A stretch of DNA of 64,000 nucleotides from Lawsonibacter faecis (GCF_014287675.1 NZ_JACOPQ010000006.1:186001-250000), one strand, 5' to 3'. Positions 26,562 through 35,420 are shown, counted from the stretch's first letter. Notes: a model not told the origin generated them from the letters alone. A program made the numbers and translations.

Positions 26562-28274
26562 TTACAAACCGCCCATAATCCGCTCCTTCAGCAGGGCGCG
26601 GACCTCCGCTTCGGTGGAGAGGACCAGCGCCTGGGCGGCCAGGGCGTCCGCGTCCGCCTTGCTCCAGCGGGAGATGCGCCTGCGGGTGGCCAGCACCGAC
26701 GCGGCGCCGACAGAAAACTCATCCAGCCCGAAGGAGAGCAGCAGCGGGATGAGGAGCGGATCGGCGGCGGCCTCGCCGCACATCCCCACGGGGATGCCCG
26801 CCTCGGCGCCGCTGCGGATGACGGCGCGGATGGAGCGGAGCACCGCCGGGTTCAGCGGCGAGTAGAGATAAGCCACCCTGGCGTTGCCCCGGTCCACGGC
26901 CATGGTGTACTGGATAAGGTCGTTGGTGCCGATGGAGAAGAAATCGGCCTCCCGGGCCAGCAGATCGGCAATCAGGGCGGCGGCGGGGGTCTCGATCATC
27001 ACGCCCAGCTTCACGTCCCTGTCGTAGGGGACACCCTCCCCGTCCAGCTCCCTCTTCAGCTCCTCCAGCAGGGCACGGGCGGAACGCAGCTCGTCCACGC
27101 AGGTGATCAGGGGGAGCATAATCTTCACTCTGCCGAAGGCGGAGGCGCGGAGCAGGGCCCTGAGCTGGGCGCGGAAAACGTCTGTGCGCTCCAGACAGTA
27201 GCGCACCGCCCGGAAGCCCAGAAAGGGGTTCTCCTCCTTCTCCAGCCCCAGGTAGGGGATATCCTTGTCTCCGCCCACGTCCAGGGTGCGGATGACGGCC
27301 TCCCGGCCCTCCAGCCGCGCGGCCACGTCCCGGTAGACCTGGAACTGTTCCTCCTCCGTGGGGAGGGCGGCGCGGTCCATAAAGAGGAACTCCGTGCGGA
27401 AGAGGCCCACGCCCTCGGCGGTGGCCTCCAGAGCGGCGTTCACATCTCCGGGGCCGCCGATATTGCAGTACAGGTCCACCTTCACGCCGTCCGCGGTCAG
27501 GGTGGGCTTGCCCCGCAGCTCCGCCAGGGCCGCCTTCTCCTCCGCCAGAGCAAGGCGGCGGCGCTCGTACTCCGCGAGGACGGCGGCGTCCGGGTCGGGG
27601 AGTACGGTCCCCTCTCCCCCGTCCACCACCACGCTCCCGCCCTCTTGGAGGAGGGTGGTGATATGGGGCACGGAGAGCACGGCGGGCAGCTCCATGGTGC
27701 GGGCCAGGATGGCGGAGTGGGAGGTGAAGCCCCCCACCTCGGTGACGATGGCGGCCACGTTCTCCCGGACAATGCCGGCGGTCATGGAGGGAGTGAAGTC
27801 CCGGGCCACCAGGACGCTGCCCGGGGGCACGCTGCCCAGGTCCACCGCCGTCCGGCCCAGCAGGATGGCGAGAAGCCGGTTTTTGAGGTCCTCCACGTCG
27901 CTGGCGCGCTGGCGCATCAGCTCGTCCTCCATGGCGGAGAACATACCGATGTAGAGCCCGCAGACAGCGTCCACCGCCGCCTCGGCGCACTGACCGCTGT
28001 CGATGGCCTCGTTCATCTGGCCGGTCATGAAGGGGTCGGAGATCATCATCACCTGGCCGGTTAGGATCTCCGCCTGCCTCTCCCCCACCCGGGCCTTCAT
28101 GGTCTCAGCCAGGGCGGAGGTCTTTTGCGTGAATTCCGCCACGGCGGCGGAGAGGCGGGACTTTTCCGCGTCGGTCCCCGCGAAGACCGCGCCGGAAAAG
28201 TCCAGGTCGGGCTCCACCAGCAAAACGGCCTTTCCGATGCCAATCCCCTCGGACGCCGCAATTCCTTGGTACAT
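26562..28274 (-). CDS. ptsI: Phosphoenolpyruvate-protein phosphotransferase (Enzyme I)
   Basis: A 570-residue cytosolic enzyme that takes phosphate from PEP and passes it to HPr. The phosphorylated histidine lies in GGFTSHSAILARTMELPAV. The PEP-binding barrel shows LFRTEFLFMDR, TLDVGGDKDIPY, EENPFLGFRAVRYCL and IGTNDLIQY, and the catalytic cysteine is in VGMCGEAAADP. The ATG follows AAAGGAGGAA. It is the last gene of the fru operon, downstream of HPr, so the operon supplies its whole phosphorelay. Confidence 0.95.
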   Translation of the reverse strand: MYQGIAASEGIGIGKAVLLVEPDLDFSGAVFAGTDAEKSRLSAAVAEFTQKTSALAETMKARVGERQAEILTGQVMMISDPFMTGQMNEAIDSGQCAEAAVDAVCGLYIGMFSAMEDELMRQRASDVEDLKNRLLAILLGRTAVDLGSVPPGSVLVARDFTPSMTAGIVRENVAAIVTEVGGFTSHSAILARTMELPAVLSVPHITTLLQEGGSVVVDGGEGTVLPDPDAAVLAEYERRRLALAEEKAALAELRGKPTLTADGVKVDLYCNIGGPGDVNAALEATAEGVGLFRTEFLFMDRAALPTEEEQFQVYRDVAARLEGREAVIRTLDVGGDKDIPYLGLEKEENPFLGFRAVRYCLERTDVFRAQLRALLRASAFGRVKIMLPLITCVDELRSARALLEELKRELDGEGVPYDRDVKLGVMIETPAAALIADLLAREADFFSIGTNDLIQYTMAVDRGNARVAYLYSPLNPAVLRSIRAVIRSGAEAGIPVGMCGEAAADPLLIPLLLSFGLDEFSVGAASVLATRRRISRWSKADADALAAQALVLSTEAEVRALLKERIMGGL

Positions 28275-28344
28275 AGCGATTCCTCCTTTGATTGGGTGAA
28301 GTGCCCCGGCGCGCGCACGGCTTTCCCAAACAGGCAGGCGGGTA

Positions 28345-28611
28345 TTACTCCTCGCCCAGGCCGGACTTGACCATCCCGGCGGCCTCGGCCAGCATGGCCT
28401 CCTCGTCCTCGCCGGAGCAGCGGATTTCGATCTCCGCGCCCTGCTTCATGCAGGCGGCCATGACGTTCATGATGCTCTTGCCGTCGATCTCCCTGCCGTT
28501 GTACACGATGGTGATGTCGGACTTGTACTTGCCCATCGCCTGGACGAAGATGCCCGCGGGACGCATATGGAACCCGGCCTTGTTGATGACCGTAAGCTTT
28601 TCACTGACCAT
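28345..28611 (-). CDS. HPr family phosphocarrier protein
   Basis: An 88-residue phosphocarrier between Enzyme I and EIIA. The active histidine lies in NKAGFHMRPAG and the regulatory serine position is kept (GKSIMNVMAA), so control by an HPr kinase is possible. The ATG follows GGAGG. The position next to ptsI and fruA suggests it serves fructose uptake, but whether it is the only HPr in the cell cannot be judged here. Confidence 0.93.
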   Translation of the reverse strand: MVSEKLTVINKAGFHMRPAGIFVQAMGKYKSDITIVYNGREIDGKSIMNVMAACMKQGAEIEIRCSGEDEEAMLAEAAGMVKSGLGEE

Positions 28612-28636
28612 TTTATCATACCTCCAAAGGACAGAA

Positions 28637-30562
28637 TCAGACTTTTTTCTTCTTGAGCAGCGCCAGCAGAATCATGCCCACCACGGAGCCGACGGCCAGT
28701 GCCAGCAGATAGAACAGGACGTTGTGCATCACGGGGAAGACGAAGATGCCGCCGTGGGGCGCGGGCAGGGTGCAGCCGAAGGCCATGGACAGTCCGCCGG
28801 CCACCGCCGAGCCCGCAATGCAGGCGGGCAGGACCCGCAGGGGGTCGGACGCGGCAAAGGGAATCGCGCCCTCAGTGATGAAGCACAGGCCCATGATATA
28901 GTTGACGAAGCCGCTCTTCCGCTCGTCGGGGGTAAAGCGGTTTTTAAAGAAGGTGCAGCAAAGGGCGATGGCGATGGGAGGCACCATGCCGCCGATCATG
29001 ACGGCGGCCATGATGTCGGACCCGCCGGTGGCCGCCATGGCGGTGAGGGTGGAGGTGCCGAAGACGTAGGCCGCCTTATTGAAGGGGCCGCCCATGTCGA
29101 TGGCCATCATACCGGCCACCACGATGCCCAGGAGAATCTTGCTCCCCTCGCCCATAGCCTCCAGGCCGCTGTAGAGCGCGGTGTTCAGCATGCCGATAAA
29201 GGGGTTGATGGCGCACATGAACAGGCCGATGATGAGCAGGCCGGCCAGCGGGTAGAGCAGAACCGGCTTGATGCCCTCCAGCGCCTTGGGCAGCCCGGAG
29301 AGGAGCTTGCGCAGGCCCAGCATTAAATAGCCCGCGGCAAAGCCTGCGATCAGCGCCCCCAGGAAGCCGGCGGAGACGGCGGTGCCGCCGGGGCTTACGA
29401 AGGTAGCGCCCGAGACGGCCAGCGCGCCGCCCACGAAGCCCACCATCAGGCCCGGCCGGTCGGCAATGGCCATTGCAATGTAGCCGGAGAGGATGGGAAG
29501 CATAAACCCGAAGGCCACGCCGCCCACGGTCTTGAACCAGGCGGCGACAGGGGTGTTGGTGCCGAAGGTGTCGTATCCCAGGCTGGGGTCGTCCAGCAGG
29601 AAGGCCAGGGCAATCAGAATGCCGCCGCCGATGACGAAGGGGAGCATATGGCTGACGCCGTTCATGAGCTGCTTATAGATCCTGCGGCCCACGCTCTCCT
29701 TCTCGCCCGCGTCGTCCCGGACCTCCGCGCCGTCGTGGCGGTAGATGGGGGCGGCGCCGTCGGCCACCTTCTGAATGAGCTCGGCGGGCTTGTTAATGCC
29801 GCTGGAGACGGAGACCCGCAGGACCTGCTTGCCGTTAAAGCGGGCAAGATCCACGTTCTTGTCGGCGGCGATGATCACGCCGTCGCAGGAGGCGATGTCC
29901 TCCCGGGTCAGGACGTTCTGGGCCCCGCCGGAGCCCTGGGTCTCCGCCTTGAGGGTGTGGCCCATCTCACGGGCGGTCTTCTCCAGGGCCTCGGCGGCCA
30001 TATAGGTGTGGGCGATGCCGGTGGGGCAGGCGGTGACCGCCACAAAGAATTTCCCGGCGGCGGGCTGGGGCGCGGGGGCCTTCTCCCTCTTTTCCTCTGG
30101 GAAGACCTCGGTCTCCTCGGCGTCAATCGCGGCGAGGAACTCCTCCGGAGTTTTGGACGCCAGGAGCCGGGCGCGGAAGTCCTCGTGCATGAGGAGCTTC
30201 ATCAGCCGGGCCAGCATCTCCAGGTGGACGTCCGCGCCGGTCCGGGGGGCTGCGATCATGAAGAAGAGGTTGGAGGGCTTGCCGTCGGGGGCTCCGTAGT
30301 CCACCCCGGCGGGGACGGTCATAGCCGCCAGGCCGGGCCGCGCCACGGCGGCGCTCTTGGCGTGGGGCACGGCGATGCCCTCGCCGACGGCGGTGGTCCC
30401 CTGAGCCTCACGGGCCAGGATATCGGCCTTGTAATCCGCCACGCCGGTCAGATTGCCCTCCCTCTCCTGGAGCCCGGCCAGAAGGTCGATGGCGGCGGCT
30501 TTGTCGGCCGGCGCGGCGTTCAGCAGGATGCCGTCCGCCTGGAGCAGGTCAGTGATACGCAT
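28637..30562 (-). CDS. fruA: PTS fructose transporter EIIABC
   Basis: A 641-residue fused permease that imports fructose and phosphorylates it at C1. EIIA occupies residues 1-150 (phospho-His in GIAVPHAKSAAV), EIIB about 170-270 (phospho-Cys in VTACPTGIAHTYMAAEAL), and EIIC about 300-641 with eight or more membrane helices (GVSHMLPFVIGGGILIALA, GFMLPILSGYIAMAIADRPG). The ATG follows GGAAAGGATGGATGAGGG. The preceding gene encodes a second free EIIA. Confidence 0.94.
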   Translation of the reverse strand: MRITDLLQADGILLNAAPADKAAAIDLLAGLQEREGNLTGVADYKADILAREAQGTTAVGEGIAVPHAKSAAVARPGLAAMTVPAGVDYGAPDGKPSNLFFMIAAPRTGADVHLEMLARLMKLLMHEDFRARLLASKTPEEFLAAIDAEETEVFPEEKREKAPAPQPAAGKFFVAVTACPTGIAHTYMAAEALEKTAREMGHTLKAETQGSGGAQNVLTREDIASCDGVIIAADKNVDLARFNGKQVLRVSVSSGINKPAELIQKVADGAAPIYRHDGAEVRDDAGEKESVGRRIYKQLMNGVSHMLPFVIGGGILIALAFLLDDPSLGYDTFGTNTPVAAWFKTVGGVAFGFMLPILSGYIAMAIADRPGLMVGFVGGALAVSGATFVSPGGTAVSAGFLGALIAGFAAGYLMLGLRKLLSGLPKALEGIKPVLLYPLAGLLIIGLFMCAINPFIGMLNTALYSGLEAMGEGSKILLGIVVAGMMAIDMGGPFNKAAYVFGTSTLTAMAATGGSDIMAAVMIGGMVPPIAIALCCTFFKNRFTPDERKSGFVNYIMGLCFITEGAIPFAASDPLRVLPACIAGSAVAGGLSMAFGCTLPAPHGGIFVFPVMHNVLFYLLALAVGSVVGMILLALLKKKKV

Positions 30563-30595
30563 AATCCCTCATCCATCCTTTCCGAATATGGGCGG

Positions 30596-31057
30596 TTATT
30601 TGGCCTCCGCGTCCCGGAGGAGCCGGAGGAACTCGGCGGAGCTTCTGGCGTCGATAAGACGCTCGGTCAGCCCCACGTTCTTCATCAGGAGCATGAGCAG
30701 GCTGGAGAGCATCTCCAGGTAGGCGCCGGGGTCGTTCTCAGGCCCCACCAGCAGGAAGATGAGGCGGGAGAGGGTGCCGTCGCCTGCGCCGAAGTCCACG
30801 CCGGCCGGGACGGTCATCACCGCGATGCCCCGGCCCGTCACGCCGCGGCTCTTGGCGTGGGGAATCGCCACGCCGTGGGGCAGGGCCGTGGTGCCCTGGG
30901 CTTCCCGGGCCAGCACGTCGGCCTGGCAGAGGGCCGCGTCGGTCAGTACGCCGAAGCGGTCCGGTCCGGCCACCAGCATACGGACTGCCTCCTCCTTATT
31001 GGCTACGGAGGCGCTGAGAAGAATGCCGTCCTCGGTCAGCAGGTCGGTGATTCGCAT
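30596..31057 (-). CDS. PTS fructose EIIA, stand-alone duplicate
   Basis: A 153-residue EIIA of the fructose/mannitol type. It aligns end to end with the N-terminal domain of the downstream EIIABC: both start MRITDLL, share VLAREAQGTTA or ILAREAQGTTA, and keep the phospho-histidine in VAIPHAKSRGV / IAVPHAKSAAV. It therefore arose by partial duplication of the adjacent gene. It could boost phosphate flow or serve a different EIIBC; the sequence does not tell. The ATG follows AAAGGAAG. Confidence 0.9.
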   Translation of the reverse strand: MRITDLLTEDGILLSASVANKEEAVRMLVAGPDRFGVLTDAALCQADVLAREAQGTTALPHGVAIPHAKSRGVTGRGIAVMTVPAGVDFGAGDGTLSRLIFLLVGPENDPGAYLEMLSSLLMLLMKNVGLTERLIDARSSAEFLRLLRDAEAK

Positions 31058-31187
31058 AATAAATCTTCCTTTCTTATTTCAGTTTTGGTTTCTGTTCAAA
31101 AGGCCTTTTGCGATGCGGCCCGGTACTCTAACCCCCCGCCCCGGCATACGCGCAGGGGCCCCTCCCTTTCCGGGACGGGCTTTGGAT

Positions 31188-32096
31188 TCACAGTGTCTCC
31201 AGCACGGCCTCCACCTGACTGCGGGTGGCCAGGGCCGCCGAGAAGGCGGTTGCCCCGCCGGCGGCGGCGCCCAGGCGCAGGGCCGCCCGATAGTCCCCGG
31301 TGCGCTGGAACCCGGCCAGGAAGCCCGCCACCATGGAGTCCCCCGCGCCCACGGAGTTCACCAGCTCGCCCCTGGCGGCCGCCTGGCGGATGCACCGGCC
31401 GTCCTCGGTGACCAGCAGGGCCCCCGCTCCGGCCATGGAGACCAGCACATTGCGGGCCCCCTTCTCCTGCAGCGCCCGGGCGCAGGCGCGGATGCCGGCC
31501 GTGTCGGCGCTGTCCAGGACGGTGCCGCACATCTCGGAGAGCTCCTCGTGGTTGGGCTTGACGAGGAAGGGGCGGTAGCGCAGCACATTGAGCAGCAGCT
31601 CCCCCGTGGCGTCCACCACGAAGCGGACGCCGCGGCCCTCCAGCCGGGCCAGGATGCGCTCGTACACATCGTCGGGCAGGGTGGCGGGAATGCTGCCCGC
31701 CAGGACCAGGGTGTCCCCCTCCCGCAGCTTCTCCAGCTTGCCGTAGAGGGTCTCCAGGGCGTCGGGCGTAATGTCGGGCCCCTGGCCGTTGATCTCGGTC
31801 TCTCCGTCCAGCTTGAGCTTGACGTTGATGCGGCTCATACCGCCGGGGAGCGTGATGAAGTCGCTCGCCACCCCCAGCTCGGTGAGCCACGCGCGGATGG
31901 TCTCCCCGGTAAAGCCGGCCAGAAAGCCCAGAGCCCTGGACTCCACCCCCAGGTTGTGGAGCACGATGGAGACGTTAATCCCCTTGCCGCCGCAGCGCAG
32001 CTCCTCCCGGGTGGTGCGGTTGGTCGCGCCCAGCTCGAAGCTGTCCAGATAGACCGCGTAGTCCAGCGCGGGGTTAAAGGTCACAGTATAGATCAC
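31188..32096 (-). CDS. fruK: 1-phosphofructokinase
   Basis: A 302-residue PfkB-family kinase converting fructose 1-phosphate to fructose 1,6-bisphosphate. The substrate region (FNPALDYAVYLDSFELGATN, GGKGINVSIVLHNLG) and the catalytic signature ELVNSVGAGDSMVAGFLAG are intact. I place the start at GTG 32096 (VIYTVTFNPALD), eight bases after AAGGAGGTG and overlapping the regulator's stop by four bases (GTGA). Longer upstream reading frames lie inside the regulator gene. Confidence 0.93.
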   Translation of the reverse strand: MIYTVTFNPALDYAVYLDSFELGATNRTTREELRCGGKGINVSIVLHNLGVESRALGFLAGFTGETIRAWLTELGVASDFITLPGGMSRINVKLKLDGETEINGQGPDITPDALETLYGKLEKLREGDTLVLAGSIPATLPDDVYERILARLEGRGVRFVVDATGELLLNVLRYRPFLVKPNHEELSEMCGTVLDSADTAGIRACARALQEKGARNVLVSMAGAGALLVTEDGRCIRQAAARGELVNSVGAGDSMVAGFLAGFQRTGDYRAALRLGAAAGGATAFSAALATRSQVEAVLETL

Positions 32097-32845
32097 AGGT
32101 CCGCCACCTCCTTGATGATAGTAAAGGAGCGGTAGCTCTCGTCGGCGAGACGGTCGGTGATGATGCAGTTCTTCTCCAGCGCGGCGAAGGTCACCGGGGC
32201 CACCACGCCGAACTTGCTGTGGTCGGCCAGCACATAGGCCATGTAGGACCGGGCCACCGCCTCCGCCTTGAGCATGGCCTCCTCCGCGTCCGGAGTGGTA
32301 AAGCCAGCCTCGGGCGAAACGCCATTGGTGCCCAGGAAGCACTTTGTAAAATTGTAGCGCTGGAGGCTCTTGCAGGCCACCGCGCCCACCACCGCATCGG
32401 TGGCGGCTTTGAACGCTCCGCCCAGGATGTAGGTCTTCAGCCCCCTCCGGGCAAGCCGCTGGGCGTGGCCGAAGCCGTTGGTGACAAAGGAGGCCCGGCT
32501 CTCCCCCAGTGCGTCGATGAGCCGCTCGGTGGTGGTGCCCGCGTCGATATAGACGAAGTCGTCGTCCTTGATAAGAGAGGCCGCGTAAACGCCGATGGCG
32601 GTCTTCTCCTCCATATTGCGGGTGGATTTGGTGGTCATGTCATCCTCAGCGGCGGAGAAGGTGCCCGTTAGGGCGGTGGCCCCGCCGTGGACCTTGTTCA
32701 GCCGCCCCAACTCATGCAGGGCGTTCAAATCCCGCCGGACGGTGGCCTCGGAGGCGCCCAGGGCCTGGGTAAGCTCAGTGACCGTGACCGCCTTCTTCTG
32801 GGCCAGTATGTTCAATATCTGTTGGTAGCGCTCCTGGGTCAGCAT
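32093..32845 (-). CDS. fruR: DeoR/GlpR family regulator of the fructose operon
   Basis: A 250-residue repressor. The N-terminal helix-turn-helix (ILNILAQKKAVTVTELTQALGASEATVRRDLNAL) is followed by GGATAL and the DeoR sugar-phosphate-binding domain (IDAGTTTERLIDAL, TNGFGHAQRL, GGAFKAATDAVVG, EAGFTTPDAEEA, ADHSKFG). Fructose 1-phosphate is the likely inducer (inference from operon). The ATG at 32845 follows AAAGGAGCG. It is the first gene of the operon and probably controls its own promoter. Confidence 0.92.
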   Translation of the reverse strand: MLTQERYQQILNILAQKKAVTVTELTQALGASEATVRRDLNALHELGRLNKVHGGATALTGTFSAAEDDMTTKSTRNMEEKTAIGVYAASLIKDDDFVYIDAGTTTERLIDALGESRASFVTNGFGHAQRLARRGLKTYILGGAFKAATDAVVGAVACKSLQRYNFTKCFLGTNGVSPEAGFTTPDAEEAMLKAEAVARSYMAYVLADHSKFGVVAPVTFAALEKNCIITDRLADESYRSFTIIKEVADL

Positions 32846-32862
32846 GCGGCAACGCTCCTTTT

Positions 32863-32887
32863 TGATTGATTTTGATTTTTTATGATT
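32863..32887. promoter_or_regulatory. Candidate FruR operator, TGATT repeats at 10-bp steps
   Basis: TGATT starts at 32863, 32873 and 32883, exactly one helical turn apart, just downstream of the operon's -10 box. Related blocks (CAATCAAATA at 32926-32935 and TGATTGATTT at 32968-32977) lie further upstream. Direct repeats of this kind are usual for DeoR regulators. Confidence 0.6.
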
Positions 32888-32889
32888 TA

Positions 32890-32918
32890 AATATACCACC
32901 CGCGCCCCTCAGTGTCAA
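32890..32918 (-). promoter_or_regulatory. Promoter of the fructose operon
   Basis: Consensus TTGACA (32913-32918) and TATATT (32890-32895) with 17-bp spacing on the minus strand; transcription would start about 32884, inside the TGATT repeats. Confidence 0.85.
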
Positions 32919-33188
32919 GCATTTTCAATCAAATATTTGCATTTATTTTCCGCTATTTGAGTGGTTGTGATTGATTTCATTTGTTCCATGCTATTAATTG
33001 ACTTTTATCGGCGCGAGTCATACTATTGTTATATCTTCCGCGCTGGGCATACAGGTTCGGCAGGTCTTGCCGATGGCAGCGAAACCCGGCGGCGTTCCGG
33101 CAAAATAAGACAAAATTATACGTGTTTTGATACTATACTGTACTGAGACGCTCTCATTAGACAAAAACAGACATAAGGAGTGCGCGCT

Positions 33189-33758
33189 ATGAATGAGTTG
33201 GAAACCATGCGCAGGGCGCAGCAGTATATTGAGCAGCTCGCCCAGGGGATTGACCCCCTTACCGGGCAGGAGATGAGCGAGGACGCGGTCCTCAACCAGC
33301 CGCGGCTGGTCCGCTGCTTTTTCTACGTGGCCGGGGTACTGAAGGAGAACGCCGACCGCCTGGAGCGGAGCGACCGGACCCGGACTAAAAAGCCGGAATT
33401 TTACCTCACGCCGGAGGAGCGCTCCTCCATAGCTGTCTCTGCCGCTCCGGTCACGGTGAGCATCCTCGTCCAGGCCATCAACGAGGCGGTGGGAGGCGGC
33501 GAGACCCGCAAAAAGCTCCCCACCACGGCGGTCACGGCCTGGCTGGTGGAGAAGGGCTTCCTCAAGGAGCTGGAGACCGCCCCCGGCAAGCGGCGGAAGG
33601 CGGTCACTCCCCTGGCCGTCACCATCGGCATTTTGGAGGAGGAGCGGCAGGGTCAGTACGGAATCTACAACTCCATCCTCTACACGGCAGATGCGCAGAA
33701 CTTCATTCTGGACAATATGCAGGACATACTGGATCTACGGGCCGCCAGCCGCGAGTGA
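33189..33758 (+). CDS. Conserved hypothetical protein
   Basis: A 189-residue soluble protein that I cannot assign. It opens MNELETMRRAQQYIEQLAQG and has a central FFYVAGVLKENA helix. The C-terminal half (AWLVEKGFL...EEERQGQYGIYNSILYTADAQNFILDNM) resembles a recurring, function-unknown family in Clostridia in which a winged-helix-like segment is followed by the R-GQYG---LY--DAQ-FILDN signature. The ATG follows AAGGAG. It is a single gene upstream of the Spx-like gene; the 32900-33188 gap before it holds only the fru promoter region and an unassigned AT-rich stretch. Confidence 0.7.
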   Translation: MNELETMRRAQQYIEQLAQGIDPLTGQEMSEDAVLNQPRLVRCFFYVAGVLKENADRLERSDRTRTKKPEFYLTPEERSSIAVSAAPVTVSILVQAINEAVGGGETRKKLPTTAVTAWLVEKGFLKELETAPGKRRKAVTPLAVTIGILEEERQGQYGIYNSILYTADAQNFILDNMQDILDLRAASRE

Positions 33759-33852
33759 CGGTTGCCATCGGGGGCGGTTTCGGCTATCATATGTCTGGTC
33801 GGGCGCACGCCGCGCCATAGTAGTATTACCGATTTACAGAGGAGGCCATACC

Positions 33853-34206
33853 ATGCTCTTTGTCTGCTATCCCAAATGCACCACCTGCCAGAAAGCCCGC
33901 TCTTGGCTGGACAGCCGGGGCGTCACATATGATTTCCGCGATATCAAGCAGGAGAACCCCACCCGGCAGGAGCTGGAGGACTGGTACCGCAAAAGCGGCC
34001 TGCCCCTCAAGCGCTTTTTCAATACCAGCGGCCTGCTCTACAAGTCCCTTGAGCTGAAGGACAAGCTTCCCGGTATGAGCGAGGCCGAGCAGCTGGACCT
34101 TCTCGCCACCGACGGCATGCTGGTCAAGCGCCCCCTGGCCGTGGGCGACGAATTTGTGCTGGTGGGCTTCCGGGAGGCCGAGTGGGCCGAGCGCTTCGGG
34201 GCATAG
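33853..34206 (+). CDS. Spx/ArsC-like thioredoxin-fold protein
   Basis: A 117-residue ArsC/Spx-family protein. The N-terminal redox motif is CTTCQKA (CxxC), as in Spx regulators and YffB-like proteins; the C-terminal half has the family pattern (DGMLVKRPLAVG). Arsenate reductase proper needs one cysteine plus an arginine set, so an Spx-like or reductase role is equally open. The ATG follows GAGGAGGCC. A hairpin at 34254-34291 may terminate it. Confidence 0.85.
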   Translation: MLFVCYPKCTTCQKARSWLDSRGVTYDFRDIKQENPTRQELEDWYRKSGLPLKRFFNTSGLLYKSLELKDKLPGMSEAEQLDLLATDGMLVKRPLAVGDEFVLVGFREAEWAERFGA

Positions 34207-34253
34207 GCGCGTCTTCCGGCGGGAACGCCCGCCGGTTAAAGCGGTCAGGTTAT

Positions 34254-34291
34254 GAAAAAAAGGGGGGTATGCGGCGCATCCCCCCCTTAGT
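34254..34291 (+). terminator. Terminator after the Spx-like gene
   Basis: Arms AGGGGGG plus ATGCG and CGCAT plus CCCCCCT form a bulged stem preceded by an A-run, so it also suits the minus strand. Confidence 0.6.
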
Positions 34292-34297
34292 TTGCAT

Positions 34298-35065
34298 TTA
34301 TTCGTCGGTGCCGATGTAGTGGCGGTGTCGTCCCCTGGAGTTGGATTTGTACTCGATTGCCTCCGTGGGACAGCCGGCGATGTAGGCCATGCAGTGGGTG
34401 CAGTTCCCCTTCCAAACCGGCCTGCCGTCTGCGTATTCAATGTTATTCAGCGGGCACCTCCGAGTGCATTTCTCGCAGGAGACGCACTCCTCAGAGACCG
34501 TGAACCCCTTGTCGCGGACATAGAGCGCGTAAAACAGTGGATTGACCGGGCCGCTCTGCAGCCTGTCCTTCAGCGTTACCGGCACTTCCTCCAGGACGGC
34601 ACCCGTCCTGATCTGCTCCGCAAGCGCTGAGACGCGTGGCCCCGCACGCTCCACTTTCGCCCGGCACTCCGCCTCGCCGGGCGTGGGGAACATCGCCACA
34701 TAGTTCTCGGGCATGAACACCGGGGCAAGCCCGCAAAAGCGGAAACGCTTCCGTGCGCAGGGGTTTTTTTAATAGGCCGCGGCATTCCCGCAGCTTCCGT
34801 CGCAGGTCAGGACAAAATAGGCGTCGCGGCTGCCCTTAAACTGCGCTTCCATTATCCAGCGCTCCACCACCCTGGGCATTCTCCAGCAATATGCCGGAGC
34901 AACAAATACCAGAGGCCATTCCGATTGGAACGCCGCCCTTTCCCACGCTCTCATATGCCGGTTGGTAGTATCTCCGGCCTGATCCGGCAGGAGCGGGTTT
35001 ACCTGTGGCAGAGCACGAGTAAGAGCTGGAAAGATGATAACAACCCGTATAGGTAGAAACAGCAA
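34298..35065 (-). pseudogene. Decayed EFR1-type flavodoxin/ferredoxin protein
   Basis: The minus strand preserves most of an EFR1 protein (flavodoxin-like N terminus, two [4Fe-4S] sites at the C terminus). The flavodoxin part reads WPLVFVAPAYCWRMPRVVER...AYFVLTCDGSCGNAAAY and then meets an in-frame TAA at 34769-34771. The same frame continues past it with FRFCGLAPVFMPENYVAMFPTP and CVSCEKCTRRCPLNN. In the second cluster (CTHCMAYIAGCP) the third cysteine is tyrosine (codon 34382-34384), removing a ligand. The N-terminal glycine-rich FMN loop is missing or split into another frame (SATGK). No start codon with a ribosome binding site is seen. Three independent lesions argue for a true pseudogene. 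Confidence 0.85.
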
Positions 35066-35097
35066 GCCCGCAGGCGATATATTGCCTGCGGGCTTGC
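35065..35097. terminator. Strong hairpin upstream of the tRNA cluster
   Basis: Arms AAGCCCGCAGGC / GCCTGCGGGCTT form a perfect 12-bp stem around an AT-rich loop. No T-run follows, so its role is unclear. Confidence 0.5.
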
Positions 35098-35195
35098 CGC
35101 CTAATATGTCGTTGCCGCTTCATTTGCCGGTTCGTTTGCCAACCGTTCAACCTTCATCCATATAATTACAAAGGATAATGCTTCCGTTTTTCCTC

Positions 35196-35225
35196 TTGAC
35201 AAGCTCTAATCCGTTGTGGTAGAAT
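35196..35225 (+). promoter_or_regulatory. Promoter of the tRNA cluster
   Basis: TTGACA (35196-35201) and TAGAAT (35220-35225) with 18-bp spacing, about 35 bp before tRNA-Gly. Confidence 0.75.
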
Positions 35226-35266
35226 AATTTTCGCTGATTAGTCATCGGCACGTATACACTTCCCAT

Positions 35267-35340
35267 GCGGGTGTAGTTCAATGGTAGAATCCCAGCCTTC
35301 CAAGCTGGTCGCGTGGGTTCGATTCCCATCACCCGCTCCA
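35267..35340 (+). tRNA. tRNA-Gly (TCC)
   Basis: Acceptor GCGGGTG pairs with CACCCGC, the anticodon loop CTTCCAA carries TCC, and the T-loop is TTCGATT. The CCA end is encoded. First gene of a five-tRNA cluster. Confidence 0.97.
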
Positions 35341-35343
35341 TAC

Positions 35344-35420
<77 letters not shown>

